Positions 52,631-62,157 of a stretch of 64,000 nt of DNA are shown here, in pieces. Numbering within the stretch: the first letter of the stretch is position 1; each line of letters opens with the position of its first letter. Position numbers and translations under genes: made by a program. The notes under the pieces were generated by a model. It saw only the letters and a list, made by a program, of their open reading frames with translations, did no database searches and was not told the origin of the DNA. The stretch lies in contig MPND01000005.1 of assembly GCA_002238855.1 (NCBI GenBank), positions 1-64,000 on the forward strand, in the 5' to 3' direction. This DNA comes from SAR202 cluster bacterium bin90 (lineage in GTDB: Bacteria; Chloroflexota; Dehalococcoidia; Lucifugimonadales; JADFKI01).

Positions 52631-53243
52631 GCGGGGCACTTACAGCGTTCGCATCAGTGCAATTTCCGGCGCGCTCCCTGGCGTATTCAAGGGAGCACTT
52701 GCCGGCGCAATTGTAGGCATAACAGTAGCCTCTGTGCTGGTGCTCATAGACTCTGTGGTATGGAATACATTAGATCTCTTCTCTGGCGAATTACCGCGCG
52801 ACAGCGCTCTGATGATTGCACTGCGAATAGGTAGAGGGGCAATTACAGGAGTTCTTGTAGGCTCGATAGTAGGAGCCGTGGTCGGCGGGCGGGACATGTC
52901 TAATAGATTTAGCGGAGCGGTGCTCAGGGCTTCTATAAGCTCTGTCACTGCTATACTTGTTGCCTACCTGTTTACTAAGGCTATTGCAACTCTCCTATCT
53001 TATACCCTGAGCAATTTCCCTGATGTGATTGGCTCTCGCAGTTTACTTCTTACGATATTCTATATAATCGTAGTTATTATCATACTTGGTTGCACTACCA
53101 TCGGTTTATTTGTTGGAATACCCTCGGACTATTACGGGGGAAAGCGGAGAAATGGCGTCAAGATAGTGCTGGCTGGAGTCGTAGCTGGCGTTGTACCCAT
53201 GATCGCTTCCGTCATGTTGGCGCCCATACTCTTCGACTTATGA
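52617..53243 (+). CDS. Small Gly-rich membrane protein
   Basis: The ATG at 52617 overlaps the previous gene by 14 bases. 208 residues, five to six membrane helices with Gly-zipper patterns (FKGALAGAIVGITVASVLVL, GAITGVLVGSIVGAVVGG, VLAGVVAGVVPMIASVML). A lower GC content between 52780 and 53100 distinguishes it from its neighbours. No family recognised. Confidence 0.6.
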   Translation: MTSAKRGTYSVRISAISGALPGVFKGALAGAIVGITVASVLVLIDSVVWNTLDLFSGELPRDSALMIALRIGRGAITGVLVGSIVGAVVGGRDMSNRFSGAVLRASISSVTAILVAYLFTKAIATLLSYTLSNFPDVIGSRSLLLTIFYIIVVIIILGCTTIGLFVGIPSDYYGGKRRNGVKIVLAGVVAGVVPMIASVMLAPILFDL

Positions 53244-53362
53244 CGGGAAGCAACGGCAAGGACTTGTACCGAGCGCCCTGCAATCTCGTAATGTGACCTC
53301 TGGCAGTTCTTCGATCTACATATTCTTACGCTCATGTCAATTCGCCTCAATAGGAAAATGCC

Positions 53363-53560
53363 GTGCTCAAAAGCGTAATCATAGCCACCTGCATTGGCGT
53401 CCTTGGCGGCTTGTGGGTTGCGCTGGTCAACGGCAGCATCGAACTCTTCCAGAACTATGTCGACGGCGCCTGGCGCTATCAGATCGGCGTCAATTCTGCT
53501 GCCGAGATTCTGGTCGGCGCAGTCATTGGCGTGCTCGCTGGTGCGAACATCCGGCTCGCA
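53363..53560 (+). repeat. 198-bp direct duplication, copy 2
   Basis: Partner of 52397-52594; forms the start of the full-length membrane-protein gene. Confidence 0.85.
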
Positions 53561-54241
53561 CTACCCAGGGAACGCGCCGACTGGTTTGTCTCAGGCGGAC
53601 TCATCGGCGCCGCTGTCGGAGTCATACTCGCTCTAGCGCAGGTCGCGCTCGTGGTGCTTGCCGCGCTGCTACAGGAGTATGACATCGATTACGAATTTCT
53701 ACTGAAGAGATTCAGCGGCATAATCGCGGCTTCCGGCTTGGTAGGGTCTATCACGGGCTTGCTGTTTATGGGCCGTTCACTTGGCGCACCCCTACCCGGC
53801 GCTATCGTTGGCGCTGTCATCGGCGTCGCATTCGTGCTGCCCGGCATCATTGCCACCGCCTTGCACATCTCAACCTCGCTGGAAAGCGCCCTATCCGTCG
53901 CGGACTTCATTCTCGTGTTCATAATTCCGCATTTGGTCAGCCTGTTTGTCGGCGCAGTCAGCGGGGCTATCGTTCCGGCCGTCATCAGCTCGCGCACTCC
54001 CACATTGAACACCGACACGCTCATTTCCGCGGGCGTCATCCTGGGAGCCGTCGTAGCCGTGATCACGTCGAGCCTGTCGTTCCACTATGTCATTCTTGGA
54101 CTTGAGTCGCCGGACTCGTCCTTCTCTCCAGCCATTTACGCATTTCGCATCCTGGTAGGGTTGCTCTTCGGAAGCGCAGCAGGCTTGGGTGCTGCCTACT
54201 TGGGACGGAGGTTCGTCTCCCCCGAAGCGCAATCAGGCTGA
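53363..54241 (+). CDS. Multi-helix Gly-rich membrane protein
   Basis: GTG start after TAGGAAAA. 292 residues with about seven membrane helices, each with G-x3-G or small-residue repeats (EILVGAVIGVLAGANIRLAL, FVSGGLIGAAVGVILALA, LPGAIVGAVIGVAFVLPG, LFVGAVSGAIVPAV, ILVGLLFGSAAGLGAAYLG). The first 65 residues are duplicated in the truncated gene 966 bases upstream. Resembles no family I can name. Confidence 0.65.
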   Translation: MLKSVIIATCIGVLGGLWVALVNGSIELFQNYVDGAWRYQIGVNSAAEILVGAVIGVLAGANIRLALPRERADWFVSGGLIGAAVGVILALAQVALVVLAALLQEYDIDYEFLLKRFSGIIAASGLVGSITGLLFMGRSLGAPLPGAIVGAVIGVAFVLPGIIATALHISTSLESALSVADFILVFIIPHLVSLFVGAVSGAIVPAVISSRTPTLNTDTLISAGVILGAVVAVITSSLSFHYVILGLESPDSSFSPAIYAFRILVGLLFGSAAGLGAAYLGRRFVSPEAQSG

Positions 54242-54284
54242 TAAGATATGCTGCGCGCCTGACCTTACGAAGCAACACAAGCAA

Positions 54285-54713
54285 ATGAAAATGAAGGCAC
54301 TTTCGCTGCGACAGCCCTGGGCAAGCCTGATAGCCGACGGGCGCAAGACGATCGAGACGCGCACCTGGCGCACGCACTATCGCGGCCCGCTCGCCATACA
54401 CGCTAGCGCACGCCCGCACGGAGACCTGCCGACAGGCGGCATCGTAGCAGTAGCCTGGCTGTACGACTGCCGCCCGATGGAAGCGGCAGACGAGGATGCA
54501 GCCTGCATCGCACGATACGATGGCGCGTATGCATGGCTCCTATCTGATGTGCAACCTATCGGCCTGATACCCTGCAAGGGCATGCTGGGCTTGTGGACGC
54601 CATCGGACGATATATTGCGGATGTTGCCGCGCATTCAGCCAGCGCAAGATTGTGCAGTGGGGGCAATTTGCTCCAACCCTGATAGAATACTCTCCGACCA
54701 ACCGGCAGACTGA
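54285..54713 (+). CDS. ASCH-domain protein
   Basis: 142 residues; ATG at 54285 or 54291. It begins MKALSLRQPWASLIADGRKT then IETRTWRTHYRGPLAIHASA, the ASCH signature (G-x-K-x-x-E-x-R-x-W). The fold is related to PUA and predicted to bind RNA or modified nucleotides; some ASCH proteins hydrolyse N4-acylcytidine. It ends 18 bases before the sulfatase start, so the two may share a transcript. Confidence 0.85.
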   Translation: MKMKALSLRQPWASLIADGRKTIETRTWRTHYRGPLAIHASARPHGDLPTGGIVAVAWLYDCRPMEAADEDAACIARYDGAYAWLLSDVQPIGLIPCKGMLGLWTPSDDILRMLPRIQPAQDCAVGAICSNPDRILSDQPAD

Positions 54714-54730
54714 ACAATTGAGGTAACACA

Positions 54731-56383
54731 ATGACACGACCCAACATCCTTCTCATCCTCGCCGACGACATGGGCTACTCGGATCTCGGCTGCTACGGCT
54801 CCGAAATCCGCACGCCCAACCTCGACAGGCTCGCCGCGTCCGGCCTGCGCTTCTCGCAGATGTACAACTCGGCGCGCTGCTGCCCGTCCCGCGCTTCCCT
54901 GCTTACGGGCCTGAACCCGCACCAGACTGGCGTGGGCCACATGATGGACGCGCTCGGTCCCCCGGAGTACCAGGGCTTCCTGAACGACAACTGCGCCACC
55001 GTCGCAGAGGTGCTGCGAGAGAGCGGCTACGCTACATACATGAGCGGCAAGTGGCACGTCGGAGGCCGCTACAACCTGATCGACGACAGCAACTGGGAGG
55101 AGCTGAAGGGCAGCCACGGCTATCCCATCCCCACGCAGCGCGGCTTCGACCGCTTCTACGGCATTGTCGCGGGCAGCGCGAATTACTTCTTCCCGCGCCT
55201 GCTGATGGAGGACGACCGCTTCCTTGAACTAGATCCGAGTGGCTACTATTTCACCGACGCCATCACCGACAACGCCGTGAAGATGCTCGACGAGAACGCC
55301 GCCGCCAACAGCGCAGCAAGCGCAAACGGTGGCGACGAAAAGCCGTTCTTCCTGCATGTGACATACACCGCACCGCACTGGCCGCTGCACGCGCACGAAG
55401 AGGACATCGCACGCTACGAAGGCAAGTACCGTGACGGCTGGGACTCGCTCCGCACGAACCGCCACGAAGATTTGAAGGCAAGCGGCATCCTCAGCGACAA
55501 GTGGGAAATTACACCGCGCAACTCGTCGGCAGTCGCTTGGGACGACGAGCGCAACAAGGACTGGGAAGACCTAAAGATGGCGACCTACGCCGCAATGATT
55601 GATCGCATGGACCAGGGCATCGGGCGCATCCTCGACAAGCTTCGCGAGATAGGCGCGGATGACAACACGCTCGTGATGTTCCTCTCGGACAACGGCGGCT
55701 GCGCCGAGTTCCTAGCCGAGGACACGGAGCGTCCCGAACCTTCACAGTACGCCAGCCCCAACCCGGACGGCACTCCTATCAAGATGGGCAACATACTAGG
55801 GCAGCGCCCAGGGCCCGGCGACACCTTCATGAGCTACGACCTGCCATGGGCGAACGCGAGCAACAGCCCGTTCCGCCTGTTCAAGCGCTGGACGCACGAG
55901 GGCGGCATATCCACTCCTTTCATCGTAAACTGGCCCGAGCGTATCAGGGAGGCAGGCATCGTCCACGAGCCAACGCACATCTCCGACATCCCTGCGACCT
56001 GCATAGACGTCGCTGGCGCGTCGTACCCGACGGAACAGAACGGCAACGCCATCACGCCCATTGAAGGTGTCAGTTTCATGGACGCCATCAACACGGGCGG
56101 CTGGCAGCGCAACCTACCCATCTACTGGGAGCACGAGGGCAGCCGCGCCGTCCGCATCGACAACTGGAAGCTAGTCGCGGAGGTCGGCGGCGAGTGGGAA
56201 CTCTACGATATGGACGAAGACCGCACCGAACTCAACAACCTCGTGGAAAGCAATGCGCCCAAAGCCGCCGAGATGACCGGGCTATATGAGGCATGGGCGG
56301 AGCGCTGCGGCGTGCATCCTTGGCCGCTCTCACCCAGCGCGCGCATGATGCACCTTCGCAACCCACACAATCACTACGTATAG
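54731..56383 (+). CDS. Arylsulfatase-type sulfatase
   Basis: 550 residues, RBS GAGGTAAC. N-terminal metal site NILLILADDMGYSDLGCYG, the formylglycine motif C50-C-P-S-R54 with the downstream A-S-L-L-T-G, the GYATYMSGKWHVG block, MFLSDNGGC with metal-binding Asp/Asn, and a C-terminal NWKLVAEVGGEWELYDMDED. No signal peptide, so it is cytoplasmic or exported by another route. Hydrolyses sulfate esters; Cys50 must be oxidised to formylglycine, and a gene for that enzyme begins 7 kb downstream on the same strand. Confidence 0.95.
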   Translation: MTRPNILLILADDMGYSDLGCYGSEIRTPNLDRLAASGLRFSQMYNSARCCPSRASLLTGLNPHQTGVGHMMDALGPPEYQGFLNDNCATVAEVLRESGYATYMSGKWHVGGRYNLIDDSNWEELKGSHGYPIPTQRGFDRFYGIVAGSANYFFPRLLMEDDRFLELDPSGYYFTDAITDNAVKMLDENAAANSAASANGGDEKPFFLHVTYTAPHWPLHAHEEDIARYEGKYRDGWDSLRTNRHEDLKASGILSDKWEITPRNSSAVAWDDERNKDWEDLKMATYAAMIDRMDQGIGRILDKLREIGADDNTLVMFLSDNGGCAEFLAEDTERPEPSQYASPNPDGTPIKMGNILGQRPGPGDTFMSYDLPWANASNSPFRLFKRWTHEGGISTPFIVNWPERIREAGIVHEPTHISDIPATCIDVAGASYPTEQNGNAITPIEGVSFMDAINTGGWQRNLPIYWEHEGSRAVRIDNWKLVAEVGGEWELYDMDEDRTELNNLVESNAPKAAEMTGLYEAWAERCGVHPWPLSPSARMMHLRNPHNHYV

Positions 56384-56504
56384 GCGAGCAGCAAGTAGAA
56401 CTACACCCGACTTGAGGAGAATTGATACTTGTCTGATACCACAATTGCTTTAGGCTGTTGTATAGTTGTATAACTAACTCTCTCTATTGAACGGAGGACA
56501 GTAA

Positions 56505-57491
56505 TTGAAGTTCCTTGCGCTTTCAATAATCGCAGCCACAACGCTAATTATGGTCGCATGCGGCAGCGAAGAACCGACCGCGGACCCGCCTCCTCTGCCG
56601 GCACCGACACAGGTGCCCACAGCTGATGTGCAGGCGACTGTCGAGGCGGGAGTGCAAGCGACTGTCGTAGCAGCTAACCTGCGAGCGACTGCCGAGGCGG
56701 AATCGGCCCCGACAGATACGCCGGTGCCGGAGCCTACTGCCACTCCGGTGCCAACTGACACACCGGTGCCGCCGACCAACACACCTGTGCCGACTGACAC
56801 ACCTGTGCCACCGACCGACACACCCGTGCCACCTACGAGCACGCCGGAACCCACAGCAACACCGGAGCCGCCCACAAGCACGCCTGAGCCTGAACCCACG
56901 GCTGACCCAGCAACAATCACGCCCGTGCCCACGGCAACGAACACGCCCAGGCCGACACTCACGCCCACCGCAACGCCACTTCCCTATGGCATGACCTGGG
57001 ACAACCCAGTTCCTATTGGCGAGTCGTTCCTTCTGCAGAATAACGAGGGAGTTACTCTGAGAGTAAGAGAAGCTATGGTCTTCTGGGGGAGAGATGCTTG
57101 GGACAGGATTAACAGAGAACACAATTTGAACGACCCACCTCCACGGGGGCACGAATACCTGCTGATCAACATTCAAGTGCAAGGTCATCCGGGTGACGCG
57201 GAAGCGTATGACGCTGCCGCCAGGCTTTCAGCGGAGGCTGATCCAACTGAAAGGCATATCTACCCGAACGACGGAATATATAAATGGCTCGGCTCAAACC
57301 ATTGCGGCGGCGAGGTGGACACTGTGATACCACGTGATTTCTCGCTGCAACGCTACACGGGCGAGGACAATGGCCGCAGGGGGTTCATCTGCTTCGTGGT
57401 GACGCACGACGACTCAGGCAAACTCGTTCTCGTTGACAACGGCGGACCAGGTGCCCCGCCGGAGGACCGGCGATACTTCTCGCTCAGGTGA
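56505..57491 (+). CDS. Lipoprotein with Thr/Pro linker and DUF4352-like domain
   Basis: TTG start, supported by GGAGG 8 bases upstream and by a lipoprotein signal peptide that begins there (KFLALSIIAATTLIMVAC, lipobox M-V-A-C). Next is a Val/Ala helix, then about 80 residues of T-P-[VEA]-P repeats, then a beta-rich domain from about residue 165 (WDNPVPIGESFLLQNNEGVT, HEYLLINIQVQG) that resembles DUF4352 immunoglobulin-like modules. Anchored on the outer face; function unknown. A hairpin terminator follows. Confidence 0.75.
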   Translation: MKFLALSIIAATTLIMVACGSEEPTADPPPLPAPTQVPTADVQATVEAGVQATVVAANLRATAEAESAPTDTPVPEPTATPVPTDTPVPPTNTPVPTDTPVPPTDTPVPPTSTPEPTATPEPPTSTPEPEPTADPATITPVPTATNTPRPTLTPTATPLPYGMTWDNPVPIGESFLLQNNEGVTLRVREAMVFWGRDAWDRINREHNLNDPPPRGHEYLLINIQVQGHPGDAEAYDAAARLSAEADPTERHIYPNDGIYKWLGSNHCGGEVDTVIPRDFSLQRYTGEDNGRRGFICFVVTHDDSGKLVLVDNGGPGAPPEDRRYFSLR

Positions 57492-57542
57492 TTTCGGAGA
57501 AGCGACCGTAGCTGACTGCTATAAATCGCGCTAAAGAAGAGT

Positions 57543-57581
57543 TCAGGGCGAACGAGTTATATGCTACATCGTTCGCCCTGA
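57543..57581 (+). terminator. Hairpin terminator
   Basis: TCAGGGCGAACGA and TCGTTCGCCCTGA form a perfect 13-bp stem around a 13-base loop, followed by TGCTTTATG. Confidence 0.75.
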
Positions 57582-57692
57582 TGCTTTATGTAGCATTTCA
57601 GGCGCAACCATATGAATGGTGTAAAATACCACGAAGGCGTTTCCGCCAGCAAATGAACCGATTGAACCAATCACCCACTCCTTGGAGGCAAT

Positions 57693-58919
57693 ATGCAACC
57701 CCTCAAAGGCATCCGAGTAGTCGCCGTGACAGGCTTCCTTGCAGGCCCTTACGCAAGCATGAACTTTGCCCGGCTCGGCGCTGAAGTCATCAAGGTCGAA
57801 CTGCCCGGCAAGGGCGACCCCGTGCGCGGCAACGGTCCATTCATCGGACCGGAAGGCAAGCACCCGCAGCAGCAGACCCCCGAGGACATTTCCACGCGAT
57901 TCCTCAAGCGCAACCAGGGCGTGAAGAGCGTGACGCTCAATCTCAAGCACCCAACGGGCCGCAAGATGTTCCTCGACCTCGCCAAGTCGTCCGATGTGAT
58001 GCTGGAGAACCTCGCGCCCGGCTCTCTAACGCGCATGGGCTTGGGCTACAAGGATGTCTCCGCCGTCAATCCGAGCATCATCTACTGCTCCATATCAGGC
58101 TACGGGCAGACCGGCGAATACGCCGACAGGCCCGCCCACGACCCGCAGATCCAGGGCATGAGCGGCCTCATGGAGATCAACGGGCATCCCGATGGTCCCC
58201 CGACCCGCGTCGGCTTCTACATCGGCGACCTCGTGACTCCGTTATTCGCCTGCTACGCGATTACGGCTGCGCTACGCGAAAAAGAGCGTACAGGCGAAGG
58301 GCAGTACCTCGACGTGTCAATGATGGACACGCTCACATCAATCATGATGATGGACACCCTCGAGGACGACGTGGAGATGGGCCTGCCGCTTCGAATGGGC
58401 AACACCACGCGCGGCGGTCCCACGGGCCTGTACAGCACCAGCGACGGCGAGCTTACCATCACCGCCGCCAGCAACGACCAGTGGCAGAGGCTCTGCAACG
58501 CGCTGGACGCCCCCGAGCTTCTCGCAGACGAGCGATTCGCCGAGTTCCACAGCCGCACCGCGAACGTCGTGGAGGCGCGCGAAGAGATTCAGAAGCGCGT
58601 GAAGAAGATCACCCGTGCCGAGGCATTGGAGCGCTTCGAGGCTGCCGATGTGCCGAGTGGAGCCGTTCGTACCGTGGACGAGGCGATTAACGACCAGCAC
58701 TTCTGGGACCGCCGCAGCCTGCTCCCTATGCGGCACGGCGGAATGGAAGAACCTGTGCCCGGCATAGTCGCAGGCTTCCCCGTCATATTCTCCGGCGGCG
58801 AGCTCCCCGAAGCCTACGGCGCCCCCACGCTCGGCATGCACAACAAGGAAATATACGGCAGCGTGCTCAACCTGTCAGACGACGAACTGGCAGGACTGAT
58901 GGAAGATGGGGTTGTGTAG
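57693..58919 (+). CDS. Class III CoA-transferase (CaiB/BaiF family)
   Basis: 408 residues, RBS GGAGG. MQPLKGIRVVAVTGFLAGPY, VIKVELPGKGDPVRG, RNQGVKSVTLNLKHPTGR and YCSISGYGQTGEYADRPAHD are family blocks. The catalytic Asp is the last residue of D-R-P-A-H-D. GEGQYLDVSMMDTLTS is also standard. Moves CoA between carboxylic acids, often activating a growth substrate. The CitE-like lyase 1 kb downstream could use its product. Confidence 0.95.
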   Translation: MQPLKGIRVVAVTGFLAGPYASMNFARLGAEVIKVELPGKGDPVRGNGPFIGPEGKHPQQQTPEDISTRFLKRNQGVKSVTLNLKHPTGRKMFLDLAKSSDVMLENLAPGSLTRMGLGYKDVSAVNPSIIYCSISGYGQTGEYADRPAHDPQIQGMSGLMEINGHPDGPPTRVGFYIGDLVTPLFACYAITAALREKERTGEGQYLDVSMMDTLTSIMMMDTLEDDVEMGLPLRMGNTTRGGPTGLYSTSDGELTITAASNDQWQRLCNALDAPELLADERFAEFHSRTANVVEAREEIQKRVKKITRAEALERFEAADVPSGAVRTVDEAINDQHFWDRRSLLPMRHGGMEEPVPGIVAGFPVIFSGGELPEAYGAPTLGMHNKEIYGSVLNLSDDELAGLMEDGVV

Positions 58920-59057
58920 AAACTGGGCGCAGTCGCGAGTATGGTAGGTCTAATGGCAAATATTGTGGTGTAGAGGCGACTGACCAGTCTCCCCAAGCAG
59001 GTTCATTGATACTATCGTATGTCAACTGGTCGTGTTCTCAAAGTTAGAGGTGCTGAA

Positions 59058-59705
59058 ATGAGAAGTCTGACGATGTTGCTTACGCTAGTCAGCGTAACAA
59101 TGTTGGGTTGTAGCCTTGATGCGTCAGATCTCAATGCGTCAGATTATGTGCAACGTGGGGTCGACAACATAAAACAAGGTGAATATGACAAGGCGATTTC
59201 CAACAATGACATAGCGATAAAAATGGATCCAAGCTTAGCAGGGGCGTACCTAAATCGAGCTATTGCCTATAGTGAAAAAGGTGAGTATGAAAGAGCACTC
59301 AGTGACTACAGCAAGTCGATCGAGCTAGACCCTAAGGAAGAGAAGGCCTACTACAACCGAGGGACTGGATATATCGCCAAAGACGACTATGATAGAGCAC
59401 TTGCTGACTTCGACATGGCGATCGAATTATCACCTGACTACGCAATGGCTTACATCAATCGAGGTCTCACTCACCAAATCAGAGGCCATCATGACAGGGC
59501 GTTCGCTGACCTCAGCAAGGCTATCAAGCTTAATCCGAGCAATGGACAATTCTATTTCATCAGAGGGGTCGCTTATGAACACCTAGGTGAATTTCACCTT
59601 GCGCTTGATGACTACAAGAGGGCGTTAGAGCTAGACCACTATGATGCTGAAGCTGAACATGAACGTGTAAGTGCTATTGTTGGAATCCTTGAATGGGGAA
59701 AGTGA
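59058..59705 (+). CDS. TPR lipoprotein
   Basis: The ATG at 59058 follows AGAGGTG and starts a lipoprotein signal (RSLTMLLTLVSVTMLGC, lipobox M-L-G-C). After it come five tetratricopeptide repeats of 34 residues (YVQRGVDNIKQGEYDKAISN, YLNRAIAYSEKGEYERALSD, YYNRGTGYIAKDDYDRALAD and so on). 215 residues. A surface protein-protein scaffold. Base composition is less GC-rich than its neighbours and it interrupts the run of catabolic enzymes, suggesting insertion. Confidence 0.85.
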   Translation: MRSLTMLLTLVSVTMLGCSLDASDLNASDYVQRGVDNIKQGEYDKAISNNDIAIKMDPSLAGAYLNRAIAYSEKGEYERALSDYSKSIELDPKEEKAYYNRGTGYIAKDDYDRALADFDMAIELSPDYAMAYINRGLTHQIRGHHDRAFADLSKAIKLNPSNGQFYFIRGVAYEHLGEFHLALDDYKRALELDHYDAEAEHERVSAIVGILEWGK

Positions 59706-59903
59706 GCATTCAAACTACACGCCTTTGAGGCAATATAGACTCCTGTAGCAGCATTGGTATCCGGAATTCAACAATTACTGAAAATACCCCAATGTCAGAG
59801 GTCGGCCGAAGTTCCAGTAGCAATACAGATCTTGCCATCTCGCCCATCCATATGCGTCACCATACTAGTCAGCCCATGCTAATCGCCCCACGGAGCAACT
59901 ACC

Positions 59904-60797
59904 ATGAAATTCGAAGCCAAGCCCCTGCGCTCCGTCCTCTTCGTGCCCGGCAACAAGGAGGACTGGATACGCAAGGCGCCCAAGTATGGCGCGGACGCGC
60001 TTATCCTCGACCTTGAAGACTCCGTGCCGCCGCAGGAAAAGGACGCGGCGCGACAGATCGTCGCTAAGATGATCGAGGAGATCGGCCCCGTGCAGACGCT
60101 GTTCGTGCGCGTCAACCCGCTGGAGACGGGCATGACCGGCTTCGACCTCGAAGCCATCACCAGCAAGAACCTGTACGGCATTACACTTCCCAAGGTGCAG
60201 TCCCCCGACGACGTGGTTGAGGTGGATGTGCTGCTGCGATTCTTCGAACGCAAGGCAGGGGCCGAGGTCGGGAAGATTTTCATTGATCCGGGACTGGAGA
60301 CGGCTGCCGGCATCCGCAGCGCCTACGACATCGCGATGGCGTCCGACCGCATCGCGCACATGGGCGGCAGCGGCGGCAAGGGCGGCGACACCGCGCGCTC
60401 CATCGGCTACCAGTGGACGCCAGAGGGCATGGAGACGCTGTTCATCCGCTCCAAAGTGCTGGTGGACTCCCGTGCGGCGGGCGTGCAGTTCCCCGTATCC
60501 GGCGGTTGGTTCGATATCCGCGACCTCGATGGCTTGCGTACCTACGCCGGCGAGCTGAAGCGGCTCGGCTACAACGGCATGAGCCTCATCCACCCCTACC
60601 ATGTGCCTATCGTGAACGAGGTCTTCACACCATCAGAAGAGGAAATCGCCGAGTGGCGCGGCCTCGTGGACGCCATGGAGCAGATGCGCGAGACCGGCGG
60701 CGCTGCTGTAACCTACGGCGGCGACATGGTGGACATCGCCCACGAGCAGACCGCCCGAGCGATGCTGCGTATGGCAGAGCAGCTCGGCGTAGCATAA
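59904..60797 (+). CDS. HpcH/HpaI aldolase / citrate lyase beta-subunit-like protein
   Basis: 297 residues, RBS GGAGCAAC. LRSVLFVPGNKEDWIRKAPK, then ALILDLEDSVPPQEKDAAR with the metal/CoA-binding Glu/Asp, LFVRVNPLETG, GITLPKVQ and the later FIDPGLETAAGI (Glu metal ligand position). CitE-like members cleave or form malyl-, citramalyl- or similar CoA thioesters and are Mg-dependent. Without citrate lyase alpha/gamma subunits nearby this is a stand-alone lyase. Pairs logically with the CoA-transferase upstream. Confidence 0.85.
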   Translation: MKFEAKPLRSVLFVPGNKEDWIRKAPKYGADALILDLEDSVPPQEKDAARQIVAKMIEEIGPVQTLFVRVNPLETGMTGFDLEAITSKNLYGITLPKVQSPDDVVEVDVLLRFFERKAGAEVGKIFIDPGLETAAGIRSAYDIAMASDRIAHMGGSGGKGGDTARSIGYQWTPEGMETLFIRSKVLVDSRAAGVQFPVSGGWFDIRDLDGLRTYAGELKRLGYNGMSLIHPYHVPIVNEVFTPSEEEIAEWRGLVDAMEQMRETGGAAVTYGGDMVDIAHEQTARAMLRMAEQLGVA

Positions 60798-60810
60798 GGG
60801 CAATTCAGTC

Positions 60811-60831
60811 CCCTCTCCCAGTGGGAGAGGG
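60811..60831. repeat. Intergenic palindromic repeat
   Basis: CCCTCTCCC-AGT-GGGAGAGGG, then TTAGGGGAAG. This sequence type (C-C-T-C-T-C-C-C facing its complement) is a common REP-like element in many bacteria; only one copy occurs here. The following AATCCTGTACAACGATGTAAG also resembles the other dispersed family. Confidence 0.65.
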
Positions 60832-60897
60832 TTAGGGGAAGTTTAGTCCCTCCATACTGCCAATCCTGTACAACGATGTAAGCTAAAGGAGCAGCAA

Positions 60898-62109
60898 ATG
60901 ACAAACGGTGCATCCCCTGAATCTGTCGGTTTCTCATCCCAGCGCCTAAGCCGCGTCAACAAGATGATGCAAGGCTACATAGACGACGGCAAGCTCGCCA
61001 GTGGACTGACCATGCTCGCGCGGCGCGGCGAGACTTTCCACTTCGAGCCGCACGGCGTCCTCGATCTCGAGAGCGACACGCCCGTCGAGCGCGACACTCT
61101 CTTTCGCATCTACTCCATGACCAAGCCGATTACCAGCGCCGCCGTCATGATGCTCTACGAAGAGGGGCACTTCTCGCTCGATGATCCCGTCGGCAAGTTC
61201 ATCCCCGAGCTAGCCAGCATGAAGGTGTACGACGGCATGGGCGAGACTGGCATGCGCCTCGTTGACCAGCAGCAGCCCATCACCATCCGCCACCTGCTCA
61301 CGCACACTTCCGGCCTCAGCTACGGCTTCCACCAGGACAGCCCCATCGAGCAGATGTACCGCGAGGCGAACATCACCGACCCGGACAGCACCCTTCAGGA
61401 GATGGCGGAAAAGCTCGGCAAGCTGCCCCTCGTCACTCAGCCCGGAACAAAGTGGCGGTACAGCAACGCCACCGATGTGCTCGGCTACCTCGTCGAGGTC
61501 GTCTCCGGCACTCCATTCGACCAGTACCTGCAGGACAACATCCTAGACCCGCTGGGCATGGGGGACACATCCTTCTATGTGGCTGAGGAAAACCTGGACA
61601 GGCTTGCAACCGTGTACGGTGCAACAACGAATGGCAAAATAGCGCCCCTCGACAACCCCATGGTCAACAGGCAGTTGAGGCCGCACACGCTGTTCTCGGG
61701 CGGCGGAGGACTGGTATCCACCGGCGCCGACTACATGCACTTCTGCCAGATGCTGCTGAACGGCGGCGTCTTCGGAGACCAGCGCCTGCTCGCCCCCAAG
61801 ACGGTCGAAATGATGCGCTCGAACCACCTGACCGACGATCTGAAGCCGTTCGCGGTCGGACAGAGCAACGCCTCCGACACGAAGGGCTGCGGCTTCGGCC
61901 TCGGCTTCCGTGTCGTCATGGACATAGCGCAGCACGGAATCATCGGCTCCAACGGCATCTATTCGTGGGGCGGCGCGGCAAGCACCGTATTCTGGATTGA
62001 TCCGCAAGAAGAACTGGTAGCCATCCTGCTGACGCAGTTCATGCCAAGCTCGTACTATCCGCTGCGCCGCGAGTTCCAGATTGCCACATACCAGGCGATG
62101 ATGGAGTAG
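60898..62109 (+). CDS. Beta-lactamase-fold serine hydrolase (class C-like), copy 1
   Basis: 403 residues, RBS AAAGGAG. The catalytic S-x-x-K is Ser73-Lys76 in FRIYSMTKPITS. The Y-x-N motif is intact (Tyr188, Asn190 in WRYSNATDVLGYL). LLTHTSGLSYG and a late W-G-G-A-A-S-T (in place of K/H-T-G) complete the pattern. No signal peptide. Such proteins are mostly carboxylesterases or amidases rather than antibiotic-degrading. A close paralogue follows 48 bases later. Confidence 0.9.
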   Translation: MTNGASPESVGFSSQRLSRVNKMMQGYIDDGKLASGLTMLARRGETFHFEPHGVLDLESDTPVERDTLFRIYSMTKPITSAAVMMLYEEGHFSLDDPVGKFIPELASMKVYDGMGETGMRLVDQQQPITIRHLLTHTSGLSYGFHQDSPIEQMYREANITDPDSTLQEMAEKLGKLPLVTQPGTKWRYSNATDVLGYLVEVVSGTPFDQYLQDNILDPLGMGDTSFYVAEENLDRLATVYGATTNGKIAPLDNPMVNRQLRPHTLFSGGGGLVSTGADYMHFCQMLLNGGVFGDQRLLAPKTVEMMRSNHLTDDLKPFAVGQSNASDTKGCGFGLGFRVVMDIAQHGIIGSNGIYSWGGAASTVFWIDPQEELVAILLTQFMPSSYYPLRREFQIATYQAMME

Positions 62110-62157
62110 TTTCTTTCGCGCGGTAGCCCTTGAAGATTTTCAATTACGAGGTTCTCG

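Noticed and set aside
56720-56960. Second CRISPR-like or minisatellite repeat
   Set aside because: It codes for the T-P-x-P linker of the lipoprotein in the correct frame; copies differ at third positions.
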